DNA of 64,000 nt from the NCBI GenBank assembly GCA_016717595.1, contig JADKFE010000010.1, forward strand, positions 79,574-143,573. The letters run 5' to 3'. The first letter of the stretch is position 1. The number at the start of each line of letters is the position of its first letter. Source of the DNA: Deltaproteobacteria bacterium. Lineage in GTDB: Bacteria; Myxococcota_A; UBA796; CAJQPC01. This document shows positions 1 through 8,674 of this stretch, piece after piece. The notes below the pieces were generated by a model. It searched no databases. It was not told the DNA's origin and saw only the letters and a program-made list of their open reading frames with translations. Both the position numbers and the translations under genes were made by a program.

Positions 1-356
1 GTTGAAGTCCGGGTGTGTGGGTGACGCTGCCCACAAACGCAAGGAGCGTGCCAGGGGGATCGGCGAGGGCGCAGATTCCCTAAGTGTTTGAGATCCATCG
101 GTTGAGCTTGGCGGTGTGGCCGAGGCGCCGGGATCGGATCTGGAACTCAAACAAGGGCCTGTCAGGTGTGGCCCGCGGCGCCCTCAAGCGCTGCCCCCGT
201 CTGGCCCAGGCCGCCCCGAGCTGGCGCGCTCCCCTGCCCCACCGTGGCGCGCCCCCTGCGCAGCGGCGCCCTGGGCCCCGGCACGCTCCTTGCGAACAGG
301 GCGCTGAGCCCGCCCGGCTCGCCCAAGATCCGCACCCCAAGCCCCTCGGAGCCGCC
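1..356. other. Intergenic leader upstream of the vault-protein gene
   Basis: No gene is supported here. The frame of the vault-protein gene stays open back to about position 84, but the extra residues are Arg/Pro/Ala-rich and have no counterpart in the MVP family, so I read this as the non-coding upstream region. No convincing promoter hexamers or tRNA were seen. The left part may hold the end of a gene that lies outside the window. Confidence 0.4.
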
Positions 357-2558
357 ATGCAAGAGCGCCGTGAGCGTGAGCTCGTCCTCGCCCCCAACGA
401 GTTCGCCTACATCCAAGACACCACCAAGGGCCACATCAACTGCTACGTCGGCCCCAACAAGACCTCCCTGGCCCAGACCGACCAGCCCGTGCTGTTCAAC
501 CCCAAGAGCAAACGGTTTCAGGACGTGGAGCTGGGCCAGGCGGTGCAGGTCTTCGCCACGGCCCCGGCGAGCTGGTACGTCGTGCTCAAGAACCCGGCGA
601 AGGACAACCACCACCCCCGCCCCGGCGTGGCCTCGACGCTGATCGACCTGGAGGTGGGCCGCAAGCTCAACGTGCCCGGCCCGGTGTCGTTCCCGCTGTG
701 GCCGGGGCAGATGGCGAAGGTGATCGAGGGCCACGCCTTACGCCCGAACGAGCACCTGCTGATCCGGATCTACGACGCTGAAGCCGCCGGGCGCGACCCC
801 AAGGCGGTGTTGGCCCGGGACGACGTCGCCGAGGGCCAACGGTTCGCCGCCGGGGAGCAGCGCACGATCCGCGGCACGGACTGCCGCTTCTACATCCCGC
901 CCACAGGCGTCGAGGTCGTGCCCGACGCCCAGGGCCGCTATGTGCGTGAGGCCGTCACCTTGGGCCGCCTGGAGTACTGCGTGCTTCTGGGCGAAGACGG
1001 GCGCAAACGCATCGTGCGCGGTGAGGCCGTCGTGTTTCCCGAGCCCCGGGAGCGGTTTCTGCTGCGGGAAGGCAGCCCCAAGCTGCCCGCGCTGCAGCTT
1101 CGGGAGACGACGGGCCTGCACCTGCGTGTGGTCGCGCCGTTCACTGAAGACGACGGCGCCGAGCACAAAGAGGGCGAGGAGCTGTTCATTCACGGCGCCC
1201 GGCTGATCTGGTTCCCCCGGGAGGAGGTCGAGATCATCCGCGCCGCGGATCAGGATCTCCACGAGGCGATCACCATCCCCCGGGGCGAGGGCCGCTATGT
1301 GCTCGACCGGGTGACCGGCGAGGTGGAGCTGGTGCGGGGCCCGGCGATGTACCTGCCCGACCCCCGGCGCCAGGCGCTCATGCACCGGCCCCTGACCGAG
1401 CGTGAGGCGCGGCTGTTGAGCCCGCACGAGCCCCTGAGCCGCCGCCCCAAGCTGAGCGGCGAGGCCCCGCGGGTGGAGGTGGCCTCGGGCTACGCCGTCG
1501 AGGTGGTCGACAAGGGCGGCGCCCGGCGGGTGGAGCTAGGCCCCACGTCGATCCTGCTGCGGTTTGACGAGACGCTCCAGGCCCTGCGCCTGTCCACGGG
1601 CCGCCCCAAGTCTGACGCTGAGCTGCTGGAGACCGGCGCGCTGCAGGTCACCGGGAACAAGGTGAGCGACGTGGTCGAAGGCATGACCCAGGACCTCGTG
1701 CGCGCCCGGGTGACGCTCACCTACCGCGTGAGCTTTGAGGGCCGCGACCCGAGCCGCTGGTTCGCCGTGGAGAACTACATCAAGCTCCTGTGTGACCACG
1801 CCAGCTCGGTGATCAAGGCGCGTATTCGGCAGTTGCCGATCCGCACGCTCCAGGCGGAGCTGGCCCCGGTGATCCGCGACGCGGTCTTGGGCGAGAAGCC
1901 CGACGACGGGCCGCGCCCGGGCCGCCTGTTCGAAGAGAACGGCATGCGTGTGTACGACGTCGAGGTGCTGGAGCTGGAGATCGAGGACGAGGACGTGCGG
2001 GAGCTGCTCACCTTGGCCCAGACCGAGGCGATTCAGCGGGCGATCGAGCTGGCGAGCCAAGAGAGTGAGGTGGCCCGGCAGCACCAGCTTGAGGAGATTC
2101 AGCGCGGGGTGCAGCGTGAGAAGCACCAGACCGAGCTTCTGCGCCTGGAGCTTGAGGCCGAGCGCGCTCGCCTGGGCTTGGAGCGAGAGGCCTTTGAGGC
2201 CGAGCGGCGCCGGGCGGCGATGACCCTTGAGGGGGAGCTTCACGAGGGCAAGCTCCGCCAGCGGGCCAAAGAGGCGAGCTTCACCCTAGAGACGCGCCGG
2301 GCCGAGCAGAGCCTCGCCTTGGAGGAGCTGCGCGCCCGGGTAGACGGCGCCACCCGGGCGGCGGAGGCCTGGAGCCCAAACCTCGTGCAAGCCCTGCACC
2401 GCCTGGGCGACCAGCAGCTCCTCACCGCGCTCTCGGAGAACTTCGGCGAGCTCGCCGCCGTCGAGGGCCGCGGGCTCTTGGAGACGGCGCGGAAGGTGCT
2501 GGACTTCTTGCCCAGCTCCGCCGCGCCGACCTTGGGCCTGCGCCCCCCGCCGGAATAA
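357..2558 (+). CDS. Bacterial major vault protein (MVP) homologue
   Basis: The 733-residue protein follows the layout of eukaryotic MVP, which builds the barrel-shaped vault particle. Beta-rich repeat-like segments occupy roughly residues 1-400, including EYCVLLGEDG (about 206-215) and GEGRYVLDRVTGEVELVRG, which match MVP repeat sequences. The hallmark LSTGRPK is at 412-418 (eukaryotic LSAGRPK), just before a shoulder/SPFH-like domain (about 420-560). A long charged amphipathic helix (about 565-690) resembles the cap helix. It is shorter than human MVP (893 residues), with fewer N-terminal repeats and no long C-terminal tail. The ATG at 357 is chosen because MVP-like sequence begins there. 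The gene stands alone and converges on a kinase operon. MVP homologues are known in a minority of bacteria, including some myxobacteria; whether they form particles is largely untested. Family assignment is strong; function is inferred. Confidence 0.88.
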   Translation: MQERRERELVLAPNEFAYIQDTTKGHINCYVGPNKTSLAQTDQPVLFNPKSKRFQDVELGQAVQVFATAPASWYVVLKNPAKDNHHPRPGVASTLIDLEVGRKLNVPGPVSFPLWPGQMAKVIEGHALRPNEHLLIRIYDAEAAGRDPKAVLARDDVAEGQRFAAGEQRTIRGTDCRFYIPPTGVEVVPDAQGRYVREAVTLGRLEYCVLLGEDGRKRIVRGEAVVFPEPRERFLLREGSPKLPALQLRETTGLHLRVVAPFTEDDGAEHKEGEELFIHGARLIWFPREEVEIIRAADQDLHEAITIPRGEGRYVLDRVTGEVELVRGPAMYLPDPRRQALMHRPLTEREARLLSPHEPLSRRPKLSGEAPRVEVASGYAVEVVDKGGARRVELGPTSILLRFDETLQALRLSTGRPKSDAELLETGALQVTGNKVSDVVEGMTQDLVRARVTLTYRVSFEGRDPSRWFAVENYIKLLCDHASSVIKARIRQLPIRTLQAELAPVIRDAVLGEKPDDGPRPGRLFEENGMRVYDVEVLELEIEDEDVRELLTLAQTEAIQRAIELASQESEVARQHQLEEIQRGVQREKHQTELLRLELEAERARLGLEREAFEAERRRAAMTLEGELHEGKLRQRAKEASFTLETRRAEQSLALEELRARVDGATRAAEAWSPNLVQALHRLGDQQLLTALSENFGELAAVEGRGLLETARKVLDFLPSSAAPTLGLRPPPE

Positions 2559-2576
2559 CTGACCAATGGTCAGTTA
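2556..2576. terminator. Perfect 9-bp inverted repeat between convergent genes
   Basis: The arms TAACTGACC and GGTCAGTTA are separated by AAT. The repeat starts in the stop codon of the vault-protein gene and lies between two convergent genes, so a bidirectional hairpin terminator is the simplest reading. There is no clear T-run. The shape also resembles TetR-type operators, but no promoter should lie between convergent genes. Confidence 0.5.
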
Positions 2577-2588
2577 AGCCCGATCAGG

Positions 2589-3392
2589 TCAGGCGGTGAC
2601 CCCGGCGCTCGGCGTGGCGGGGTCGCTGGGGTCGCTCGCGCTGTCCAAGGCGCCTTGGCTAGAGACGGTGGAGATGGTGCAGCGGCAGACGTCATAACGC
2701 CCGTTCACCGTGGCCTTCGCCGTGATGAGCCCGGCGAGATCCCAGTCGTTCGGGTTGCTGTAGGCCTCTAAGGTCACCTCGCCGTCTGGGGGGAGGATGA
2801 GGTCGCCGGGGTAGATCTGGTGGACGATGCGCACGGTCTCGCCGTCCACCGTGGCGCTGGTCTCGACGTAGACCCAGCCCTCTCGCATCTGGCTGGCGCC
2901 GTTCACGCCGACCATGCGGCTGATCTTTTTGCTCGCCGGGCTCACCTCGCTCACGGCGCCCGCGAGGGACGACACGTTGGTGACCTTGTAGCGCTTGATC
3001 TTGGCCCGGGCGTAGGTGCAGGTCTCGCTGGAGCCGAGGCTGAGGTGGCTGCGGGCGTTGGCGAGGAAGTCATCGCGGTCGGTGAAGCTGCCCGAGGTGG
3101 CCTCGGCCACGGTGCTCGGCGCGGACGACGACGGCACCCGGGGCGCGTGGCCGGGGTAGACGGCGAAGCCTGTGCCCGAGGTGTCGCGGAGCAGGCTGTC
3201 TTCAGTGGTGGACGAGGCCGAGTGCTCCGTGGTGTAGGTCACGCCGGAGACGTCGCTCCCCTGCCAGACATCGACGCCGCCGGAGTCATAGCTGGGGTTG
3301 AACGTCGGGCGAGCCTGGGGCTCCGCCGGGGGCGCGGCGTCGAGGTTGAGAAAGGCGAGGCGGGTAAAGAAGAAAGGCGGCAAGCTGCTCAC
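2589..3392 (-). CDS. Hypothetical protein co-transcribed with a Ser/Thr kinase
   Basis: The 267-aa protein begins with GTG three bases after the stop codon of the upstream kinase gene, so the two are almost certainly one operon. The first hundred residues are Ser/Thr/Pro-rich and probably disordered. The middle (about residues 120-240) looks like a folded beta-rich domain with alternating hydrophobic residues and phrases such as MREGWVYVETSATVDG. I see no signal peptide, membrane segment or known motif. Its position suggests a substrate or partner of the kinase, which is inference only. It is also the convergent neighbour of the vault-protein gene. Confidence 0.6.
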   Translation of the reverse strand: MSSLPPFFFTRLAFLNLDAAPPAEPQARPTFNPSYDSGGVDVWQGSDVSGVTYTTEHSASSTTEDSLLRDTSGTGFAVYPGHAPRVPSSSAPSTVAEATSGSFTDRDDFLANARSHLSLGSSETCTYARAKIKRYKVTNVSSLAGAVSEVSPASKKISRMVGVNGASQMREGWVYVETSATVDGETVRIVHQIYPGDLILPPDGEVTLEAYSNPNDWDLAGLITAKATVNGRYDVCRCTISTVSSQGALDSASDPSDPATPSAGVTA

Positions 3393-3395
3393 GGG

Positions 3396-6365
3396 TCACT
3401 CCTCCAGGGGGCTCAGCAGGTCGAGCGCCTCGTCCATCGAGTACGCTCCGATCCTGAGTGGCCCAGCCCCCTCTCCGAGTGAATTTATCCACGCGAGAAC
3501 TTGACCTTTTGGCAAGGTGAACCGCGCCCCCGCCGCGGCGAGGGTCGCCAGACCGTCAAGCCGAACGGGCATGTTCGGCGCGAGGTTCAACGCGGCGACG
3601 AGGGCAGCGACGTCTCCTTCTCTCGTCGCCGCGTAGCGTAAGGCTGAGGCCGAGAGCACACCCATTTGGATGCCTTGGGCGGCGAACAAGGCCTCCGCCG
3701 CCTTCGCCAGGGCCCCGGTCGCTGGGTGCCCAGCGCGCAGGGCGATAAAGCCTTCAGTGAGGTTCACCCGGGCGCTCAGAAGCCAGTCCCGAAAGGGCTC
3801 GACGAGGGCCACGAGCTCCAGATCGGGCGCCGTGACCACGCCCCGACGGGCCGCCGCCGAACGTTTGAGCCACTCCGCCCGGGCCTCCTCGACGATGAGC
3901 CCCGCGGCCCGGGCCTCGGCCTGAATCTGCTCGGCCAGGGCCTCCATGCCCTCGACGTCGCCGCGCTCGCGATCGGCCAAGGCGGCGGCGTCTAACGAGA
4001 CGAGGCGCCCGGTGAGGCTCACTCGACGGTCGGCGGCCACACGATGCAGGCGGCTGGCCTCGGCGAAGCGCCCGGAGAACATGTGGTGGCTCGCCAGCCA
4101 GGTCATCATCCGGGCTTCGGCCTCGGGAGAGGAGCGCGTCGCGGGATGGGTGCCGATCGCGGCGAGCAGGGCCTCCTGGACCTCGATGGGCTCCCCGCGC
4201 ACGCCGCGCACCTGGGCGGCGAGGGCCGACATCGCCAGCTCAGGATCGTCGTCAAAGAGGCCGGGAGGGCCGAGGGCCTGGACCAGCTCGTCAACACGCC
4301 GACCGTGGGCGGCGCGGTGGGCGCGCACGAGGCGCTCCAGGCGGTGATCTCCCCGGGCGACCTCGGCGGCCTCGTCGAGCCCCCGCCGGTCGGCCCGGGC
4401 GAGGAGGAGCCGGGTGAGGGTCTCGCGGACAAAACGGGACTCTGGCAGCTCTCGGCGGGCGGTCCACAGGGCCCGGATGGCGTCGTTGACGGCCCCAGCG
4501 GCCAGCAGCCGCGGGATGAGCGCGGCCAGCTCTGTCTCGAGCGCGGCGGTCATCCCGGCGGCGAACAGGTGACCGAGGCGGCCCTCCGCGCCCGGGGGCA
4601 AGGACTCGGCGATGCGGGCGCGGGCGGCGCGCAGGCGCTCGGGGCTCCACAAGACGACGGGCTCGGCCAAGGGGCGCGGGAGGTCCGCCTCCCAGGCGAT
4701 GAGCCCTCGGGCGGCGAGCTCGGTGAGCTGCAAGCGCAGCTCCCACACCGGCCGCTCCATGAGGCGGCCCACACGCTCGACGGTCTGGTGGGGGGCGGCG
4801 AGGATCAGCCAGCGGAGGAGCTCCTCTTGCTCCAACGGCAGGGGCGGGGCGCGCTCCGCCGACCACGGCAGGACCGCCTCCGCGCCGAGGCGCTCCAGGC
4901 TGGGGAGGCTCACCGCGAGGCCGTCTGGGGTGCTGGTGATCACGCCGTCCCGCTCCCAGCGGGCGAGCAGCTCGGCGACGCGCCCCGCGAGGCCCCCGGT
5001 GCGGCGCAAGACCTCCTGGGCGGCGCGGCTGGGGACGTGGTGCAGGCGCTCGCTGCCCACAAACAGCGCGGCGAGCGCCTCCTGCGAGACCGTCGGCAGG
5101 CGCACGCCGCCCGGCGCGTCACGCACCCGAAGCAGGCCCCCCCGCGGCGCCGCGGCCAAGAGCGCGGCCTGGGTCCAGGGGTCGAGCTGGGCGAAGTCAT
5201 CGGCGAAGAGCGGGCCCGGCAGGGTGTTTAAGGCCTCGGAGACGGCCTCCGGGCTGAGGCCCTCCTCAAAGATCCGCGGCGGGAGGACGGCGCGCAGAGA
5301 GGCGTAGGGGCGATCGGCGGGGACCGCCCAGACCGCGCTGGGGAGCCGCCGGGCCAGCTCCAAGAGCGCGCGGGTGCGCCCCGATCGCCGCGGGCCGCCA
5401 AGATCGACGGTCTCCCCTTGGCTGAGGCGCTCGGCGAGGGCGTCGAAGAGCGAGGGATCACCGAGGATGGCGCGGGTGCTGGCGCCCAACAGGGGCACGC
5501 CGCGCAGGGCTTGGAGCGCCTCCGCCGCCGTCGGGCGCTCGGCGGGATCCTTACGGAGAAGCCGCATGATGAGGTCGGCGGCGACGGCGGGGATCTCGGC
5601 GGCGCGCTGATCCACGGGCACGGGCAGGTCGTTGAGCTTGGAGAGCCCCAGGCTCAAGGCGTCGTCGCCGAGGTGCGGAGAGGCGCCGGTGAGCGCCTCG
5701 TAGAGCATCACACCCACGGCGTAGAGGTCGGCGCGGCCGTCCACACGCACCCGGCCTTGGAGCTGCTCCGGCGCGAGGTAACGGGGGGTGCCGATGGGGG
5801 CGCCCACCTGGGTCAGCGGAAGGTCTTGGGGCTCACGCTGCGGCGCCGCCTCTCCCGAGACCAAGCCAAAGTCGAGGATCACCGGCCAGCCCGCCTCGGT
5901 GACCAGCACGTTCTCTGGCTTGAGGTCGCGGTGGACGAGCCCGAAGCTGTGGACCTGGTGGATGGTCTCTAAGAGCGCCTCGACGATGGGGCCCAAGACG
6001 GACCACGGGCCGCGGGGGAAGGGGCGCCCCTCTATGAGCGCCATGCTGATCCAGGCCCGCCCCGCCTCGGCCTCCCCATGATCGTAGAGCGTCACCACCC
6101 CCGGCAGCCGAGCGAGGTCCAAGGCGGCGACCTCCCGCGCCCAGCGCGCCCGCCGCGCCGGGCCGCCCAAGGAGAGGATCTTCAGCGCCACGGGCTCGCT
6201 GCGGGTGGGGTCCACCACCTCCCAGACCTCCCCAAAGCCGCCCGCGCCCAGCCGCCGAGTGAGCGTGAAGCGCCCAAAGCGCGCGCGCGGGACAAGGTCC
6301 AAGGCGCCAGAGGGGCTCGCCCACCCGTCCGCAGAGGGCCCGCTCGGGGTGGGATCAGCGGCCAT
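3396..6365 (-). CDS. Ser/Thr protein kinase with C-terminal ATPase-like and helical repeat regions
   Basis: The 989-aa protein has an N-terminal eukaryotic-type kinase domain (about residues 30-300). It has the glycine loop GAGGFG (40-45), the VAIK-type lysine K62, HRDLKPEN with catalytic D147, DFG at 165-167, and APEQL in the activation segment. The kinase core therefore looks active. A P-loop ATPase-like region follows (about 320-500), but its presumed Walker A, GGPRRSGRT, has Arg in place of Lys, and the presumed Walker B FADDF lacks a clean DE. The C-terminal half is Leu/Ala/Arg-rich and helical, like TPR or STAND repeats. The architecture resembles PknK-like kinases. No transmembrane helix is seen, so it is probably cytoplasmic. 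It is the first gene of an operon with the 267-aa protein and is divergent from the gene at 6468. Confidence 0.85.
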   Translation of the reverse strand: MAADPTPSGPSADGWASPSGALDLVPRARFGRFTLTRRLGAGGFGEVWEVVDPTRSEPVALKILSLGGPARRARWAREVAALDLARLPGVVTLYDHGEAEAGRAWISMALIEGRPFPRGPWSVLGPIVEALLETIHQVHSFGLVHRDLKPENVLVTEAGWPVILDFGLVSGEAAPQREPQDLPLTQVGAPIGTPRYLAPEQLQGRVRVDGRADLYAVGVMLYEALTGASPHLGDDALSLGLSKLNDLPVPVDQRAAEIPAVAADLIMRLLRKDPAERPTAAEALQALRGVPLLGASTRAILGDPSLFDALAERLSQGETVDLGGPRRSGRTRALLELARRLPSAVWAVPADRPYASLRAVLPPRIFEEGLSPEAVSEALNTLPGPLFADDFAQLDPWTQAALLAAAPRGGLLRVRDAPGGVRLPTVSQEALAALFVGSERLHHVPSRAAQEVLRRTGGLAGRVAELLARWERDGVITSTPDGLAVSLPSLERLGAEAVLPWSAERAPPLPLEQEELLRWLILAAPHQTVERVGRLMERPVWELRLQLTELAARGLIAWEADLPRPLAEPVVLWSPERLRAARARIAESLPPGAEGRLGHLFAAGMTAALETELAALIPRLLAAGAVNDAIRALWTARRELPESRFVRETLTRLLLARADRRGLDEAAEVARGDHRLERLVRAHRAAHGRRVDELVQALGPPGLFDDDPELAMSALAAQVRGVRGEPIEVQEALLAAIGTHPATRSSPEAEARMMTWLASHHMFSGRFAEASRLHRVAADRRVSLTGRLVSLDAAALADRERGDVEGMEALAEQIQAEARAAGLIVEEARAEWLKRSAAARRGVVTAPDLELVALVEPFRDWLLSARVNLTEGFIALRAGHPATGALAKAAEALFAAQGIQMGVLSASALRYAATREGDVAALVAALNLAPNMPVRLDGLATLAAAGARFTLPKGQVLAWINSLGEGAGPLRIGAYSMDEALDLLSPLEE

Positions 6366-6467
6366 GCCTTCGCCGGGTGAGAGGTCCGCCGAAGTTTACA
6401 CAAGCTCCCGCTCGCGCCATGAGTCGATACAACAGGCCGCACACCCGCCGGAGCGTCAAGACTCCCC

Positions 6468-7971
6468 TTGGAAACCTCCTCCCACGACCTCGGCCCAGCC
6501 TCCGCCGCGCTCGGCGCCCTCGAGGCGGGAGATCTCGGCCCCCTCGTCACGCTCTTGAGCGCGTGGCGGCTCGTCGAGGATCCCCGGCTCGTCGAGGCCG
6601 CCGCGCGGCGTCTGCGGGGTCGTGACGGCGCGCTCCTCTCGGCGCGTACGTTGGCCCGCCTGGCCGTCGCCGGGGCGCGCTGGCGCGAGGCCGAGGCCAG
6701 CTTTGAGCCGCCGCTCACCACCGACGCCGCCCTCGATGGTCAGGCCGCCCTGGCCTGGACCGCCTGGTTCGCCGAGGACTTCTACAGCGCCCAGCCCTAC
6801 GACTATGCCGTGAACCAGCTCATCCCCCGGGTTCAGGCGGTGTTTCAGGGGGTGCTCAGCGCCGCCGAGCTGCCGCCAAAGGCGCGCCGGGACACGCTGA
6901 TCGAGCTGGGGGAGGGCGCCTTCGCCACCCTGCTCACCGCCCGGGACGAGGGGAGCCTGCCCGCGTGGCTGGACATCGCCACCCGCGCCCTGGAGCGTGG
7001 CCCCGGCGGCCCGCTGCGCTGCCTCAGCCTCGTGCTCAGCCCCCAAGAGCGCGCCTCCGCCGGTCTCTGCTTCGCCAGCCGCCGCCTCTGGACGCCGACC
7101 TTGGCCGCGATCTGGCCCGACGACGCCCCCCGGGGATCGCGCGGCCCGGCTGAGCGCCTGGCTCCGAGACGACCCCGAGGCCCTGCCGCGGATCACCCAC
7201 TTTCACCTGCTGAGCCGCCTGATTGAGCGCGCGGCCCACGCCGGTCCAGAGGCCTTGGGAGACGCGGAGCTGCGGGCGATCTGCCGCCAGAACGTCGCCC
7301 GGGCCCGCGCCCGCCTACGCGCCACCCTCGCCGCCCGGCCCGAGGCCGTGCTCTCGGCGCTGTTGGGCCTCGACGCGCTCCACGCGCGCACCCAAGACGC
7401 CGCGGGCCGGTACGCCTACGCTTGGGTGAACCGTGAGCTGACCTTCGGCCTGTCCATGGGCCACGCCCCTCGGGTGACGCCGCGCTGCGTGGCCCCGGAT
7501 CCCCTGCCAGAGGGCGCCACCGACGCCGATCCGGCGATGTCCATCGACGAGGCGAAGGGCTGGGTGCTGCTGGTGATCTTCCGGGGCCGCCTGGGGCACC
7601 TCTGGCGCTGGGTGTACGACGGCACCACCGGCGACCGGGACTCGGTCTGGGGCGCCTTGCTCAAGTCCGAGCTGCCGCCGTCTCTGCGTGAGCCCGGCCT
7701 GCACCGCCCCCGCCTGCGCCAGACGCTTCGTGCGGAGCTGCCCGAGCTGCTCTGGGAGCTGGAGCCCGTGCTCAACACCTGGGCGAACCAAGACCTCTCC
7801 GAGCCCCGGCGGGTGAAGGCGCGGGTGCTCAAGCTCTTGCAGTCCACGGCGCCCGCAGGCCAGCGCTGGCCCGCCCGAGGGTACGTGGAGTCCGTTCAAC
7901 ACGTCATCGACGCCCGTCGTCAATTGCAGCGTTGGTCGCGCCATCTCGCGCCCGTCTTGCCGTCACCATGA
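6468..7971 (+). pseudogene. Frameshifted unknown gene (about 500-residue product if repaired)
   Basis: Two overlapping frames give one continuous protein-like sequence. The first runs from a TTG start at 6468 to the phrase LAAIWPDDAP. The second takes over with GDRAARLSAWLRDDPEALP and runs to a stop at 7971. The switch falls on a run of six C (7126-7131) followed by four G; removing one C joins the frames. The product would be Ala/Leu/Arg-rich and mostly helical, with no domain I recognise. It is either an assembly indel or a genuine inactivation or slippage site. It lies directly upstream of the anti-sigma-like gene, whose perfect ribosome-binding site overlaps its stop codon, so it was probably co-transcribed with it. 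The TTG start is uncertain. Confidence 0.6.
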
Positions 7972-7982
7972 AGGAGGTGATC
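7971..7982 (+). promoter_or_regulatory. Near-perfect Shine-Dalgarno sequence selecting a TTG start
   Basis: AAGGAGGTGATC complements the 3' end of bacterial 16S rRNA over essentially its whole length and sits two bases before the TTG at 7985. Such an extended match is rare and compensates for a weak start codon. It decides the start of the downstream gene, which has no nearby ATG or GTG. Confidence 0.7.
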
Positions 7983-7984
7983 CC

Positions 7985-8605
7985 TTGCCAGAGAACGGAA
8001 TCTCTGAGTTTGAGCTCAGCGCGTGGCTGCTCGGCGCGCTTGATCCAGATCGTGCCGAGGAGCTGGCCCAGGCCGTCGCGCGCTCCCCGGCCCTCGCCGA
8101 GCGCGCCCGCGCGCGCCAGCGCATCTTGGAGCGGCTGCCCACCTTACGCGCCCGGCCGATGCCCATCCCCGGGAGCGACTGGCGGGGGCAGCTCGTGGCG
8201 CGCCGTGTTCACGCCGGGAATCTCGGCGAGGACGCCCTGGGCGAGGGCCTACGCCCCGGCGACCGCGTGGAGCTGCGGGTGAGCGCCTTGACCGACCCCA
8301 CCCGCCGAGAGCTCGTGGCGATGACCCGAGACGCTGAAGGCCGCTGGGACGTGGTCTGGCCCGAGCACGCCGATGAGCGCACCCCCGTGGAGGCCCTGGA
8401 GCGTGACGAGGACGGCGCCTTGAAGGTGAGCCTCTCGGCCTCTCCCACCATCGGCACCCAGCGCTGGCTGCTGGTCTTCCCCGAGACCCCCTGGCCTGTG
8501 GACTGGAGCTTGCCCCGGGCGATCCGCTGGGAGCAGCTCATGGCGCGCATCTCGACCGGCGCCGTGCCGCTGTTCACCTTTGAGCTGGAGGTGAGCGCGC
8601 CCTGA
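7985..8605 (+). CDS. Anti-sigma-factor-like regulatory protein
   Basis: The 206-aa protein starts at a TTG behind an extended Shine-Dalgarno sequence. Its N-terminus, with FELSAWLLGALDPDRAEELA, has the pattern of anti-sigma-factor domains (ASD/zf-HC2 type) but lacks the zinc-binding His/Cys residues. After a linker, residues about 75-200 form a beta-rich domain with PGDRVELRVSAL and a WLLVFPETPWP stretch, similar in style to DUF4384-like domains found at the C-termini of some anti-sigma proteins. No transmembrane helix is seen, so it would be cytoplasmic. The next gene encodes an ECF-like sigma factor 69 bp downstream, which supports a regulatory pair. The assignment is moderate and rests on pattern and context. 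Confidence 0.5.
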   Translation: MPENGISEFELSAWLLGALDPDRAEELAQAVARSPALAERARARQRILERLPTLRARPMPIPGSDWRGQLVARRVHAGNLGEDALGEGLRPGDRVELRVSALTDPTRRELVAMTRDAEGRWDVVWPEHADERTPVEALERDEDGALKVSLSASPTIGTQRWLLVFPETPWPVDWSLPRAIRWEQLMARISTGAVPLFTFELEVSAP

Positions 8606-8674
8606 GGAGGATCCCCGTAACGCGGGACGAACGGGCAGAGCGTTCACCAAGAAGAACGCCTCCCCGGAGCCCCC

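Noticed and set aside
110..160. tRNA-like phrase GCGGTGTGGCCGAGG
   Set aside because: No anticodon arm, T-arm or acceptor pairing follows.
84..356. In-frame extension of the vault protein by 91 residues
   Set aside because: Arg/Pro-rich composition with no MVP similarity; the ATG at 357 begins the family match.
2589..3392. Vault cargo such as TROVE or PARP domain
   Set aside because: No such motif in this protein or anywhere else in the window.
4044..5231. Long open frame opposite the kinase gene (395 codons)
   Set aside because: A GC-rich shadow of the real coding strand with Gly/Gln/Arg-biased composition and no motif.
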